A program made the translations under genes and the position numbers. Below are positions 1-7,259 of a stretch of DNA of 11,987 bases, piece by piece (the first letter of the stretch is position 1; each line of letters begins with the position of its first letter). Below the pieces are notes generated by a model. It worked only from the letters and a program-made list of their open reading frames with translations, had not been told where the DNA came from and did not search any database. Source of the DNA: Thermoplasmatota archaeon (GTDB lineage: Archaea; Thermoplasmatota; Thermoplasmata; UBA10834); NCBI GenBank assembly GCA_030836605.1, contig JAUPMC010000059.1:1-11987 (forward strand), read 5' to 3'.

Positions 1-1231
1 CGGGCAGGGACGAGCCGCAGCGCATCTCCAGCGCGCGGTCCCCCATGAGGACGTCGGCAGCCTCCACCGCGTCGAACATCGGCGAGCTGCCCCTGGAGGA
101 TTTCATGACGCCCTTCAGGGCCGCCAGGAGCGCCGCGGGCTTCGCGCCCGCCTTCGGCCTGAGCTCGAGCGTGAAGCCTTGGGCGTCCATCGTCGACATG
201 TGATTCCCGACGACGCCCTTGGGCTCGATGAACCTGTTCGCCCTGAGCCAGTCGGCCAGGTCCTGGCCGTTCCAGCCGCATATGGGCAGGGCCTTCGAGC
301 ACCTCGGGTGGAACCTGCACCCCTCCGGGGGGTTGGTCGGGCTCGGGACCTCGCCCTCGATGGGCTTCCGGTCCTTCCTCATCTTGGGGTCCGGGATGGG
401 TATCGAGGCGATCAGGGCCTGGGTGTACGGGTGCATCGGCTCCTCGAGGAACGCCAGGGTCGGCGCGAGCTCCACGATCTTCCCGAGGTACATCACGGCG
501 ATCCTGTCGCTCATGTGCGCCACGACCGACAGGTCGTGGGATATGAAGAGGTAGCTGAGGCCGAACTTGACCTGGAGCCGCCTGAGCAGGTTCAGGGCCT
601 GCGCCTGCACGGAGACGTCCAGGGCGGACGTGGGCTCGTCGAGGACTATGAAGTCCGGGTCGAGCGCCAGGGCCCTCGCGAGGGATATCCTCTGCCTCTG
701 GCCCCCGCTGAACTCGTGCGGCAGCCGGGAGAGGTGGTCATGGGACAGGCCGACCTGCTCGATCAGCTCGTGTATCCGCTCCCTCTTCGCCACGTTGGGG
801 TCCTTCGAGCCCTTGGGGGACCCGTGTATCACGAACCCCTCCCCCACTATGCGTTCGACGGTCATCCTCGGGTCCAGGCTCGAGTAGGGGTCCTGGAAGA
901 CGATCTGCATCCTCTTCCTCATGGCCCTCAGCTCAGGGGGGTGCAGCTTCGTGACGTCCTTCCCGGCGAACACGACCTTGCCTCCGGTCGGCTCGACGAG
1001 CCTGAGTATGGCCCGGCCCACGGTGGTCTTGCCGCAGCCGCTCTCGCCTACCAGCCCGAGGGTCTCGCCCCTTCTGACGGACAGGCTGACGCCGTCGACC
1101 GCGTGGACATGCCCGACCACCTTCCCGAACACTCCCTTCTTCACCGGGAAGAGCTTGTGGAGGTCCTCGACCACTATCAGGGGCCCGGAGGGCTCCGGTG
1201 GCCGCGCCTCAGGTCCCGCCAGGACGCTCAC
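1..1231 (-). CDS. dppF: Dipeptide/oligopeptide ABC transporter ATP-binding protein, DppF/OppF type (3' end beyond window)
   Basis: This is the second ATPase of the peptide importer; it would hydrolyse ATP at the cytoplasmic face, paired with DppD. The frame is open from the GTG at 1231-1229 to the window edge, giving 410 codons and no stop. Visible motifs are Walker A GESGCGKTT (62-70), Q-loop Q113, signature FSGGQRQ (174-180), Walker B IVLDEP (195-200), H-loop H232, and the OppD/F C-terminal region with HPYT (267-270) and Cys305, 311 and 318. The GTG was chosen because no other start lies nearby in frame and the preceding CAGGGG could act as a Shine-Dalgarno site. It overlaps the dppD end by 23 bases, so the two are translationally linked. 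Family members normally end soon after the cysteine cluster. Here the frame goes on for at least 90 residues of unrecognised sequence. The family is certain; the peptide substrate class is inferred. Confidence 0.95.
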   Translation of the reverse strand, partial: MSVLAGPEARPPEPSGPLIVVEDLHKLFPVKKGVFGKVVGHVHAVDGVSLSVRRGETLGLVGESGCGKTTVGRAILRLVEPTGGKVVFAGKDVTKLHPPELRAMRKRMQIVFQDPYSSLDPRMTVERIVGEGFVIHGSPKGSKDPNVAKRERIHELIEQVGLSHDHLSRLPHEFSGGQRQRISLARALALDPDFIVLDEPTSALDVSVQAQALNLLRRLQVKFGLSYLFISHDLSVVAHMSDRIAVMYLGKIVELAPTLAFLEEPMHPYTQALIASIPIPDPKMRKDRKPIEGEVPSPTNPPEGCRFHPRCSKALPICGWNGQDLADWLRANRFIEPKGVVGNHMSTMDAQGFTLELRPKAGAKPAALLAALKGVMKSSRGSSPMFDAVEAADVLMGDRALEMRCGSSLP

Positions 1232-2207
1232 CCCCTGACCACAGGTGGCACGACACGAAGTGCCCCGGGGAGACCTCCACCCTGGGCGGCCTCTTGTGCG
1301 CGCACACTTCCATCGCCTTGTCGCACCTGTCCACGAACGAGCACCCCTTGAACGGCTTCATGAGGTTGGGCACGGTGCCCCTTATGACCGGCAGCTCGGC
1401 CTGCTTCACCCCCAGCTTCGGGAAGGCCGACAGGAGGCCGACCGTGTACGGGTGGCTCGGCCGCTCGAAGAGCTCGAAGGTCTCCGCGTCCTCGACGATC
1501 CTGCCGGCGTACATGACGCATATCCTGTCGCATGTCTCCGCCACGATGCCGAGGTTGTGAGTGATGAGCATCATCGAGCTCCCGGTCTTCGCGACCAGGG
1601 CCTTGAGCAGCTTCAGTATCTGCCCCTGGATTGTCACGTCGAGGGCGGTCGTGGGCTCGTCCGCGATCAGCATGGACGGGGAACAGGACAGCGCGAGGGC
1701 GATCATGACCCTCTGCTTCATCCCGCCGCTCAGCTCGTGCGGGTACATCGTGATGACCTTCTCCGGGGCGGCGATGCGCACGAGCATCAGCGCCTCGATC
1801 ACCTTCTTCTGGAGCGCCTTCTTGTCGTATACCCTCTGGTGGAGCGATATGACCTCCCCCAGCTGGTCGCCGACCGTGAAGACGGGGTCGAGCGCCGTCG
1901 AGGCGTCCTGGAATATCATCGATATCTTCGTCCCCCGGACCGAGCGCATCCGGTCCTGGTCGAGCGTCGTCAGCTCGATCCCCTTGTATCTGATGGACCC
2001 CGCGGTTATCCTGCCAGGGTGCGGGACCAGCCGGAGTATCGAGTACGCGGTCATGCTCTTCCCGCAGCCGGTCTCCCCCACGATGCCCACGGACTCGTTC
2101 TCATAGATGGTCAGGTCGATGCCGTCCAGGGCGGTGACCACGCCCTCGCGGAGGAAGAACTGGGTCCTCAGGCCCTTTATCTCCAGGACCGCCTTCTTCC
2201 CGCTCAT
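1209..2207 (-). CDS. dppD: Dipeptide/oligopeptide ABC transporter ATP-binding protein, DppD/OppD type
   Basis: First ATPase of the peptide importer, 332 residues, the usual family length. It shows Walker A GETGCGKS (44-51), Q-loop Q100, signature LSGGMKQR (159-166), Walker B LIADEP (180-185) and H-loop H217. The C-terminal oligopeptide-transporter domain follows, with HPYT (252-255) and four cysteines (289, 295, 302, 320). Their spacing resembles the four-Cys set that holds a [4Fe-4S] cluster in a characterised bacterial DppD, so a cluster is possible here. The frame is open upstream to 2453, but the ATG at 2207-2205 begins at the family N-terminus (MSGKKAVLEIKGL). It overlaps the dppC stop as ATGA and has GAGGAG directly before it. 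It is expected to form a heterodimer with DppF beneath the DppB/DppC permease. Confidence 0.96.
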   Translation of the reverse strand: MSGKKAVLEIKGLRTQFFLREGVVTALDGIDLTIYENESVGIVGETGCGKSMTAYSILRLVPHPGRITAGSIRYKGIELTTLDQDRMRSVRGTKISMIFQDASTALDPVFTVGDQLGEVISLHQRVYDKKALQKKVIEALMLVRIAAPEKVITMYPHELSGGMKQRVMIALALSCSPSMLIADEPTTALDVTIQGQILKLLKALVAKTGSSMMLITHNLGIVAETCDRICVMYAGRIVEDAETFELFERPSHPYTVGLLSAFPKLGVKQAELPVIRGTVPNLMKPFKGCSFVDRCDKAMEVCAHKRPPRVEVSPGHFVSCHLWSGGERPGGT

Positions 2208-3112
2208 CTCCTCAACCCCTTCATGCGCGGGTCCAGGACATCCCTCAGGCCGTCGCCCAGGAGGTTGAACCCCAGTATCGTGAACACCATCGCCACCCCC
2301 GGGAATGTGGATATCCAGGGGGCGCTGCCGAGGTGCAGCAGCCCGCTCTGCAGCATCCAGCCCCAGCTCGGGGTCGGGGGCTTCGTCCCGACGCCCAGGA
2401 AGCTCAGGCTGCTCTCGATCGTGATCGCGTCCGCGACGCCGATCGACGCCCACACGATGAGCGGCGCGAGGCAGTTCGGGAGCACGTGCGTGAACATGAT
2501 CCTCCAGTTCTTCGCCCCCAGGGCCCTGCTCGCCTCGACGAACTGCCTCTCCTTCATGGAGAGCGCCTGCCCCCGGATGAGCCTGGCGAACCCCGCCCAG
2601 TAGGATATCGATATCGCCAGGACGACGTTGAACAGGCCCGCGCCCAGGCCCGCGGCGAACGCGAGCGCCAGCAGGAACGGCGGGAAGGTCCAGAAGAGGT
2701 CTATCGTGCCAGTTATGACATAGTCCACCCTGCCGCCGAAGTACCCCGCGGTCAGTCCGAGGACTATGCCTATGACCATCGACGCGAGGACCGCGAAGGA
2801 CGCCACGAGCAGGGACACCCTCGCGCCCCAGACGACCCTGCTGAAGACGTCCCTCCCGTTCTCGTCCGTGCCGAAGATGTGGGATGTGGAGGGCGGCTCG
2901 AACAGGTCATCGGACATCTCGGTGGGGTCCGCCATGGGGAGCACCGGCGCGAGGAGGGCGATGAGGACTACCAGCATGATGACGATGGAGCCTATGACGA
3001 CCATGGCGTTCCTGCCACCGCGCTCGAGCATGTCAGCCACCGTCTGCTTGACGCCCCCGGACACCTTCCACGCGAGGAGCCTGTCGTTCAGCCCCTTCCT
3101 CATGCGGGTCAT
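2204..3112 (-). CDS. dppC: Dipeptide/oligopeptide ABC transporter permease, DppC type
   Basis: Inner permease subunit of the peptide importer, 302 residues. After a short cytoplasmic N-terminus there is a hydrophobic segment at about 37-59, then the family block GTDENGRDVFSR (81-92), then a cluster of membrane segments between about 98 and 285. The EAA loop that contacts the ATPases is visible around 193-222, with ASRALGAKNWRIMFTHVLPN at 194-213. The GTKPPTPSWG segment (242-251) is typical of DppC. The ATG at 3112-3110 overlaps the dppB stop as ATGA, and the gene's own stop overlaps the dppD start the same way. This indicates tight translational coupling along the operon. An ATG three codons downstream is a possible alternative start. 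Confidence 0.95.
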   Translation of the reverse strand: MTRMRKGLNDRLLAWKVSGGVKQTVADMLERGGRNAMVVIGSIVIMLVVLIALLAPVLPMADPTEMSDDLFEPPSTSHIFGTDENGRDVFSRVVWGARVSLLVASFAVLASMVIGIVLGLTAGYFGGRVDYVITGTIDLFWTFPPFLLALAFAAGLGAGLFNVVLAISISYWAGFARLIRGQALSMKERQFVEASRALGAKNWRIMFTHVLPNCLAPLIVWASIGVADAITIESSLSFLGVGTKPPTPSWGWMLQSGLLHLGSAPWISTFPGVAMVFTILGFNLLGDGLRDVLDPRMKGLRR

Positions 3113-4047
3113 CCGAGCCTCACCCGCGGGTCGACGTAAGCGTAGAGTATGTCAGCGACGAGGTTGCCCGCGATGACGAACAGCGCGAGCACGAGTATGC
3201 ATCCCCGGACCACTGGGAAGTCGGCGTTCGATATCGAGTCCGTGATGAGCCTCCCTATGCCGGGCCACGAGAACACCGTCTCGACGACCACGGACCCGGC
3301 CACGAACCACCCTATGTCCAGCCCGATGACGGTTATCACGGGCAGGATGGCGTTCTTGACCGCGTGCTTGTATATGATCTCCCTCTCGGGCAGTCCCCGG
3401 GAGCGCAGCTGCGTGATGTAGTCCTGACGTATCACTTCCAGCATGCTCGACCGCATCATCCTGGTGGTCAGGGCGGCGTTGCCTATGCCCAGGGTCATGG
3501 CAGGGAGGATGATGCTGGCGAAGCCGCCCGTCGTGCCCTCTATGGGCAGCCAACTGAGCTCGACCGCGAACAACCACATGAACAGTATGCCGAGCCAGAA
3601 CGACGGCATCGCATACGCGAGGAGTGTGAACACCATGACGCTCCTGTCGCCGAGGGAGTTGTGCCTCAGCGCGGAGAAGATCCCGAGCGGGATACCGATG
3701 GAGTACGATATGGTCAGCCCTATCGCCATGAGCTCGAGCGTCCTCGGGAGCCTGTCGGCTATCAGGTCCCCGACCTCGAGGTCCCTCGTGAAGAAGCCCA
3801 CGGACACCCCTAGGTCGCCGTGCAGCAGCTGCCACAGGAACAGGCCGTACTGGACATAGACCGGCTCGTTGAGGCCGTACTTCTCCCTGAGCGCGTCCAG
3901 CTGCTCGACGGACGCGTGCGGGGGGGAGAGCACGTTGATGGGGTCGCCGGTCATGAAGAGCATCAGGAACACTATCAGCGTCGCGAGGAGCACGACTGGG
4001 ATGGCTAGGATGACCTTCCTCAGGATGTACGCGACAAGGTCAGCCAA
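3109..4047 (-). CDS. dppB: Dipeptide/oligopeptide ABC transporter permease, DppB type
   Basis: Outer permease subunit of the importer, 312 residues, full length for the family. An N-terminal membrane helix spans about 8-32 (YILRKVILAIPV at the start is typical), followed by an extracytoplasmic region with REKYGLNEPVYVQY (54-67). Five more hydrophobic stretches follow. The EAA loop is at about 208-240 (LRSRGLPEREIIYKHAVKN), and the conserved block ETVFSWPGIGRL is at 256-267. The start is TTG at 4047-4045. An in-frame TGA lies directly before it, so no start further upstream is possible, and AGGAGG (4064-4059) lies 11 bases ahead of it. It is 124 bases downstream of the binding-protein gene and overlaps dppC by four bases. 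Confidence 0.95.
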   Translation of the reverse strand: MADLVAYILRKVILAIPVVLLATLIVFLMLFMTGDPINVLSPPHASVEQLDALREKYGLNEPVYVQYGLFLWQLLHGDLGVSVGFFTRDLEVGDLIADRLPRTLELMAIGLTISYSIGIPLGIFSALRHNSLGDRSVMVFTLLAYAMPSFWLGILFMWLFAVELSWLPIEGTTGGFASIILPAMTLGIGNAALTTRMMRSSMLEVIRQDYITQLRSRGLPEREIIYKHAVKNAILPVITVIGLDIGWFVAGSVVVETVFSWPGIGRLITDSISNADFPVVRGCILVLALFVIAGNLVADILYAYVDPRVRLG

Positions 4048-4058
4048 TCAGCCCACCC

Positions 4059-4064
4059 CCTCCT
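4059..4064 (-). promoter_or_regulatory. Shine-Dalgarno site for dppB
   Basis: AGGAGG on the minus strand, continuing into a run of G, lies 11 bases before the TTG of dppB. It supports that non-ATG start, which also has an in-frame TGA immediately upstream. Confidence 0.7.
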
Positions 4065-4171
4065 GGTCGCAATCCCGTAGTGCCCATCGTATGTCTCGCT
4101 CCGCCCCATCGCGCCGCTGATCCACATCCCGAATGAAATGCGTTAAGGGGTTTGATAGGTTTGGCGTGCGG

Positions 4172-5899
4172 TCACTTATTGATGTCGACGTCCACTATGT
4201 TGATGACCTGCTCCTGACCGAGCGGGTTGACCGCCCAGCCGGGCTCGCCCTGGAAGGTCACATAGTCGTGGACCGCGAATATCTGGTGCCAGTAGATGAG
4301 CGTGCACCAGGCACCCTGCTCCTGCAACCTTATGAGCGCGGCGGTCGCGTTGTCCGAGAACTCCTCCTCGGTCTCCGCGTACGTCCAGTTCGTCACATAT
4401 TTGTCGAACACCTCGTCCATGTACCAGCCGGTGTTGGAACCGCCGGCAGCCCAAGTGCCGAAGTGCCAGTCGAGTATCTCAGCCCTCGGCCACGAGTACC
4501 AGAACAGGATGGCCTCCTGGTTGCCCTCAGCGGCCTCGTCCCTGAGCTGGGTCTCGGCGTACGGCGTGAGCGTCACGTGCACGCCCACATCCTCGAACTG
4601 GGCCTGGACGATCTCGCCCATCTGGATGTCCTCACCCTTGTTGGTGGTCCAGAGCTCGAGCGACAGCTCGCCGGTCTCGTTCTCCAGCCAGACATCGCTG
4701 TCCAAGTTGGTGAACCCAGCAAGCTCGAACAGCTCGAGCGCCCTGTCGACATCGTACGAGTAGTTGTACTCGGCGGGCACGTTCTGCGACTCCGGGATCC
4801 ACGGGGCGAGACAGTTCACGCCCTCCTCGCCGATGCCGTGCCAAACGGTGCTCAGTATCTGTGCCCTGTCGACCGCGTAGCCGAACGCCTTCCTCAGGTT
4901 CGGGTCGTCCCACGGGTCCTTCTGGCAGTTGAACTCGACATGGTACGTGCCCTGTCCGCGCTCGGTGATGACCGACACATTGTCCTCGCCCTCGTACTCC
5001 GTGACCTTGCTCGGTGGCACCTGCTGCAGCACATCGATGCTGCCGCTCTCGAACCCAGCGAACCTGGTGTTCTGGTCCGCGATGATCCTGTAGATGATCT
5101 TGTCTATCTTCGCGGGACCCTTGTTCTCGTACCACGAGAAGCCCCAGTCGTAGTCAGGGTTCTTGACCAGTGTTATGTGGTCTCCCGGCACCCACTCGTC
5201 GAGCATGTACGGCCCCGTGCCGATCACGTGACCGTTGGCCGTCCCGTAGAGGTCCAAGCCGTCCTCCTCGAGCGCCTTCGGCCACAACATCGACCCGTAC
5301 AGGTGGGACAGGTTGAACTCGAGGGCCACGTCCGCCCATGTCAGGTTCAGGACCATGTTGTAGTCGTCCTTGCACCAGATACCGGCGTCGGGCCAGCCCG
5401 TCTTGTTCTCGCACCCGTAGACGGCCCAGAACTCGTACTGCACCCAGCTGTCTTCCTGGGCGTAGTAGTTGATGATGTCCCTGACCGCCGCGGTGTTGAA
5501 GGGCGTCCCGTCGTGGAATGATACACCCTGCCGCAGCTCGATCTCGAAGTACGGATGGTCCGGGTCGTCCCGGTTCATGTTCCAGTCCAACGCGAGCCCG
5601 TCGGCGTAGTCGCCGTTGAGGTCCCTCGTTATGAGGGTCTCATATATCAGTCCTGGCGGGCCATACATCGCGCTCGTCTTCGCCGGGTCCATCGCCTGGA
5701 CGTCGGAGCTCATGGCTATGACGAGCACCTTCTCGTCATCCTCCGTGCCAAACAATCCAAACGCCCATGCCCCCGCGATCGCGGCGACAATCAGCACCAC
5801 GACGATCACGACCGCCACCAGCATCGTGCTCCTTGGACGCGCTGGCGCGGAGGCGGGCTTGGCTATCTCCTCACTGCTTTCGCTTTCAGAACTCCCCAA
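4172..5899 (-). CDS. Membrane-anchored peptide ABC transporter substrate-binding protein (SBP_bac_5 family)
   Basis: Captures peptides outside the cell and hands them to the DppBCDF importer; 575 residues. A Ser/Glu/Pro/Ala-rich N-terminus (1-24) is followed by one strong membrane helix (about 26-50) and then the extracellular family-5 binding domain. Landmarks are FEIELRQGVSFHDGTPF, the GTGPYMLDEW block and KNPDYDWG. There is no lipobox cysteine, so the helix is probably an uncleaved anchor. Eight Asn-X-Ser/Thr sequons (for example NKT, NLT, NLS, NYS, NET, NWT, NAT) fit a glycosylated archaeal surface protein. The start is TTG at 5899-5897. AAGGAGG lies 9 bases upstream, and a TGA directly before the TTG closes the frame. 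It is first in the operon and has its own TATA box. Other family-5 substrates such as nickel or sugars cannot be excluded. Confidence 0.93.
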   Translation of the reverse strand: MGSSESESSEEIAKPASAPARPRSTMLVAVVIVVVLIVAAIAGAWAFGLFGTEDDEKVLVIAMSSDVQAMDPAKTSAMYGPPGLIYETLITRDLNGDYADGLALDWNMNRDDPDHPYFEIELRQGVSFHDGTPFNTAAVRDIINYYAQEDSWVQYEFWAVYGCENKTGWPDAGIWCKDDYNMVLNLTWADVALEFNLSHLYGSMLWPKALEEDGLDLYGTANGHVIGTGPYMLDEWVPGDHITLVKNPDYDWGFSWYENKGPAKIDKIIYRIIADQNTRFAGFESGSIDVLQQVPPSKVTEYEGEDNVSVITERGQGTYHVEFNCQKDPWDDPNLRKAFGYAVDRAQILSTVWHGIGEEGVNCLAPWIPESQNVPAEYNYSYDVDRALELFELAGFTNLDSDVWLENETGELSLELWTTNKGEDIQMGEIVQAQFEDVGVHVTLTPYAETQLRDEAAEGNQEAILFWYSWPRAEILDWHFGTWAAGGSNTGWYMDEVFDKYVTNWTYAETEEEFSDNATAALIRLQEQGAWCTLIYWHQIFAVHDYVTFQGEPGWAVNPLGQEQVINIVDVDINK

Positions 5900-5908
5900 T
5901 CAGACATT

Positions 5909-5915
5909 CCTCCTT
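5909..5915 (-). promoter_or_regulatory. Shine-Dalgarno site that decides the TTG start of the binding protein
   Basis: AAGGAGG on the minus strand is spaced 9 bases from the TTG at 5899. An ATG at 5907-5905 sits only one base after it, and its frame stops after 14 codons. Spacing therefore favours the TTG. Confidence 0.75.
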
Positions 5916-5972
5916 CATCGACTTGTGACCCGAACGGCGCCGGGATCCGGATAAAAAGCAGACGGAAAACCC

Positions 5973-5987
5973 GGGACGCTAGGTCCC
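5973..5987. repeat. Inverted repeat in the 5' leader of the transporter operon
   Basis: GGGAC and GTCCC (5-bp perfect arms) flank a 5-base centre. On the minus strand the repeat lies roughly 30-50 bases after the TATA box, at or just after the predicted transcript start. A competing longer-range pairing of CCGGG with CCCGG is also possible. It could be an operator or a leader hairpin; the role is inference. Confidence 0.35.
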
Positions 5988-6019
5988 TCTTACCCCGGAC
6001 CCAAAAATGGCTTTGGCCG

Positions 6020-6028
6020 TATTTATAA
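6020..6028 (-). promoter_or_regulatory. TATA box for the peptide transporter operon
   Basis: TTATAAATA on the minus strand matches the archaeal TATA pattern and stands out in GC-rich DNA. Initiation about 25 bases downstream would give a leader of roughly 95-100 bases before the TTG of the binding protein. A poorer candidate, TTTTTATC near 5950-5957, would give a short leader instead. Confidence 0.6.
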
Positions 6029-6073
6029 CAATGTTCTCCATCGGAAACGCAGGTCTGAGACGGCGGGAAGGAG

Positions 6074-6100
6074 CCAGTCCGTAGGCGGCCTGCGGACTGG
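6074..6100. repeat. 12-bp inverted repeat / hairpin with 3-base loop
   Basis: Arms CCAGTCCGTAGG (6074-6085) and CCTGCGGACTGG (6089-6100) pair over 12 positions with one T-G wobble. The loop is CGG. It lies between the end of the glycine-rich protein gene and the transporter promoter. It may protect or end the upstream transcript, or bind a regulator. No long T tract follows it directly. Confidence 0.5.
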
Positions 6101-6140
6101 TACGCTGATCCACGCATGCCGGCGCCCGCTCGGCCATGAA

Positions 6141-6159
6141 GAAATAAATGCGAAATAAA
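6141..6159 (-). terminator. T-rich archaeal-type termination tracts after the glycine-rich protein gene
   Basis: On the minus strand, two copies of TTTATTTC separated by GCA follow the stop at 6207 by about 50 bases. Archaeal RNA polymerase usually terminates on T-rich runs in the non-template strand, and these are the most T-rich bases in the gap. Termination here is inferred. Confidence 0.5.
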
Positions 6160-6206
6160 GGGTTTCTCAGAGTGGTTTCCCGGACAGGTCCGCTAGGGGC
6201 TACTGG

Positions 6207-7160
6207 CTACTTGCTCCGGGAGTGGTAGAGCTTGCCGCCGTGGCCGTTGCCACCGCCGATGTCGTCGCCGCCATTCCCGTTGCCGCCGCCATCGCCGCCG
6301 TTGCCGTTCCCGTCCCCGTCGTTGCCGCCGCCGCCGTTACCGCCGCCGGTGCCCTGCCCGATTATTGGGCCGAGCTCGACCCAGGCGCAGTCGACCCCGA
6401 GGCCGCCCGCGCCGATCTTGTAGGTCGTGTAGTCGATGTGTTCGTACAAGACGAGGTCAGAGTAGGGGTTCTCCGGTGTGAGGAGCACACCCTCCAAGTC
6501 CGGGTTGTACAGGTGGCCGATCGCGTAGTCCACGCTGTACCACTCGCCCAGTACTCCGCTCCAAAGTCCTGTGACGGAGTCCTGGACGACGTGTCCCAGT
6601 CTTACCTCGGTCGTGTACACGCCCTCAGGGATGCCGGTCGTGTCCCACAGGGTCCCGTATATCAGGTGTCCCACCTTGTTGACCTCGCGGCCGAAGTCAT
6701 TGTCTATGACCTTGGCCCCGGTCACCGGGTCCCAGCCGGCTGAGAGGACGATGTCATCGCAGACATCCGAGGTGATCGTCACCTCGATGTATGACACCGA
6801 CACCATCTTCGTCATGGGCAGCACGGTCTCCGAGCTCCCGATGATCGCAGCCTGCTGCGCCACACCGTCCACGTACACCTCAGTGTACAGGTCCGTGTCC
6901 GTCCTCAATATCTCCCTGGACGAAGTGTAGTCCGTCATGTTGAGGACCATTACCTCGATCCGCACGTAGTTGTCCACTCTCCACTGTGGCGCGTAGACCA
7001 TGTTATCCGCGAAGAACACGGCGCAGGAGATGGGCTCAGTCCCCTCCGGCATCGTGATCATCAATGGCACCGTGTCTTCCTCAGCGCTGATAAGACACGC
7101 GCATGATGTCACCGCGAACAGCACGGCTACAGCCATAGCTGACACTCTCTTTGCGCTCAT
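6207..7160 (-). CDS. Secreted or surface protein with Gly/Asn/Asp-rich C-terminal tail, function unknown
   Basis: A 317-residue protein that I do not recognise. The N-terminus is an export signal: basic MSAKR, then a hydrophobic core (about 8-25). Cleavage could fall after LISA (23-26), or VTSC (17-20) could serve as a lipobox with Cys20 as the anchor. The middle (about 30-265) is rich in Val, Thr, Tyr and Asp with alternating hydrophobic residues, suggesting a beta-sandwich-like extracellular domain. Residues about 268-309 are almost only Gly, Asn and Asp, ending in a basic KLYHSRSK. The tail contains no membrane helix, so it is not a usual C-terminal sorting anchor. The ATG at 7160-7158 has GGGGGAG 8 bases upstream and a TATA box about 70 bases upstream, so it is probably its own transcription unit. 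Confidence 0.8.
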   Translation of the reverse strand: MSAKRVSAMAVAVLFAVTSCACLISAEEDTVPLMITMPEGTEPISCAVFFADNMVYAPQWRVDNYVRIEVMVLNMTDYTSSREILRTDTDLYTEVYVDGVAQQAAIIGSSETVLPMTKMVSVSYIEVTITSDVCDDIVLSAGWDPVTGAKVIDNDFGREVNKVGHLIYGTLWDTTGIPEGVYTTEVRLGHVVQDSVTGLWSGVLGEWYSVDYAIGHLYNPDLEGVLLTPENPYSDLVLYEHIDYTTYKIGAGGLGVDCAWVELGPIIGQGTGGGNGGGGNDGDGNGNGGDGGGNGNGGDDIGGGNGHGGKLYHSRSK

Positions 7161-7231
7161 TCGTTTGTCTCCCCCGATCCTAGTCGCGCTTTCCTCATGC
7201 GGACTAGTGAGGGCTTGAATGTACGATTCAG

Positions 7232-7239
7232 TATTTATA
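7232..7239 (-). promoter_or_regulatory. TATA box for the glycine-rich secreted protein gene
   Basis: TATAAATA on the minus strand. The core TATAAATAC is shared with the transporter operon promoter at 6028-6019. The predicted start near 7208 would leave a leader of about 50 bases containing the GGGGGAG ribosome site. Confidence 0.65.
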
Positions 7240-7259
7240 GTCAGTCAGAGGGGCCGGGG

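Larger units (their letters stand above)
5900..6206. other. Non-coding stretch between the transporter operon and the glycine-rich protein gene
   Basis: This 307-base gap carries control elements and no convincing gene. From the right it holds the end region of the 7160-6207 transcript (short inverted repeat, T-rich tracts, 12-bp hairpin). To the left of that come the TATA box, an inverted repeat near the predicted transcript start, and the Shine-Dalgarno site of the transporter operon. Confidence 0.7.

Noticed and set aside
179..2603. Long open frames on the plus strand opposite the two ATPase genes
   Set aside because: They are antisense shadows of GC-rich coding DNA. Their translations are low-complexity mixes of Leu, Pro, Arg, His and Gly, while the opposite strand shows perfect ABC ATPase motifs.
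4040..4087. A 15-codon minus-strand mini-frame ending just inside dppB
   Set aside because: Too short, no ribosome site, Gly-rich by chance of the AGGAGGGGG run. Translational coupling is possible but not supported.
4133..5521. A 462-codon open frame on the plus strand opposite the binding-protein gene
   Set aside because: It lies wholly antisense to a clear SBP_bac_5 gene and has Val/Leu/Arg/Asp-biased composition without any motif.
5863..6117. An 84-codon minus-strand frame overlapping the start of the binding-protein gene
   Set aside because: It crosses the hairpin and promoter elements and has no ribosome site at its start. Its internal ATG at 5907 sits only one base from the Shine-Dalgarno site and stops after 14 codons.
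6232..6350. GCC/GTT-rich repetitive DNA that might be a microsatellite or CRISPR-like array
   Set aside because: Spacing is irregular and in codon steps; it encodes the Gly/Asn/Asp tail and has no repeat-spacer structure.
6222..6743. Plus-strand frames made of Ala/Val or Pro repeats opposite the glycine-rich tail
   Set aside because: They are antisense readings of the Gly/Asn/Asp codon tract. The minus-strand gene has signal peptide, ribosome site and TATA box; these have none.
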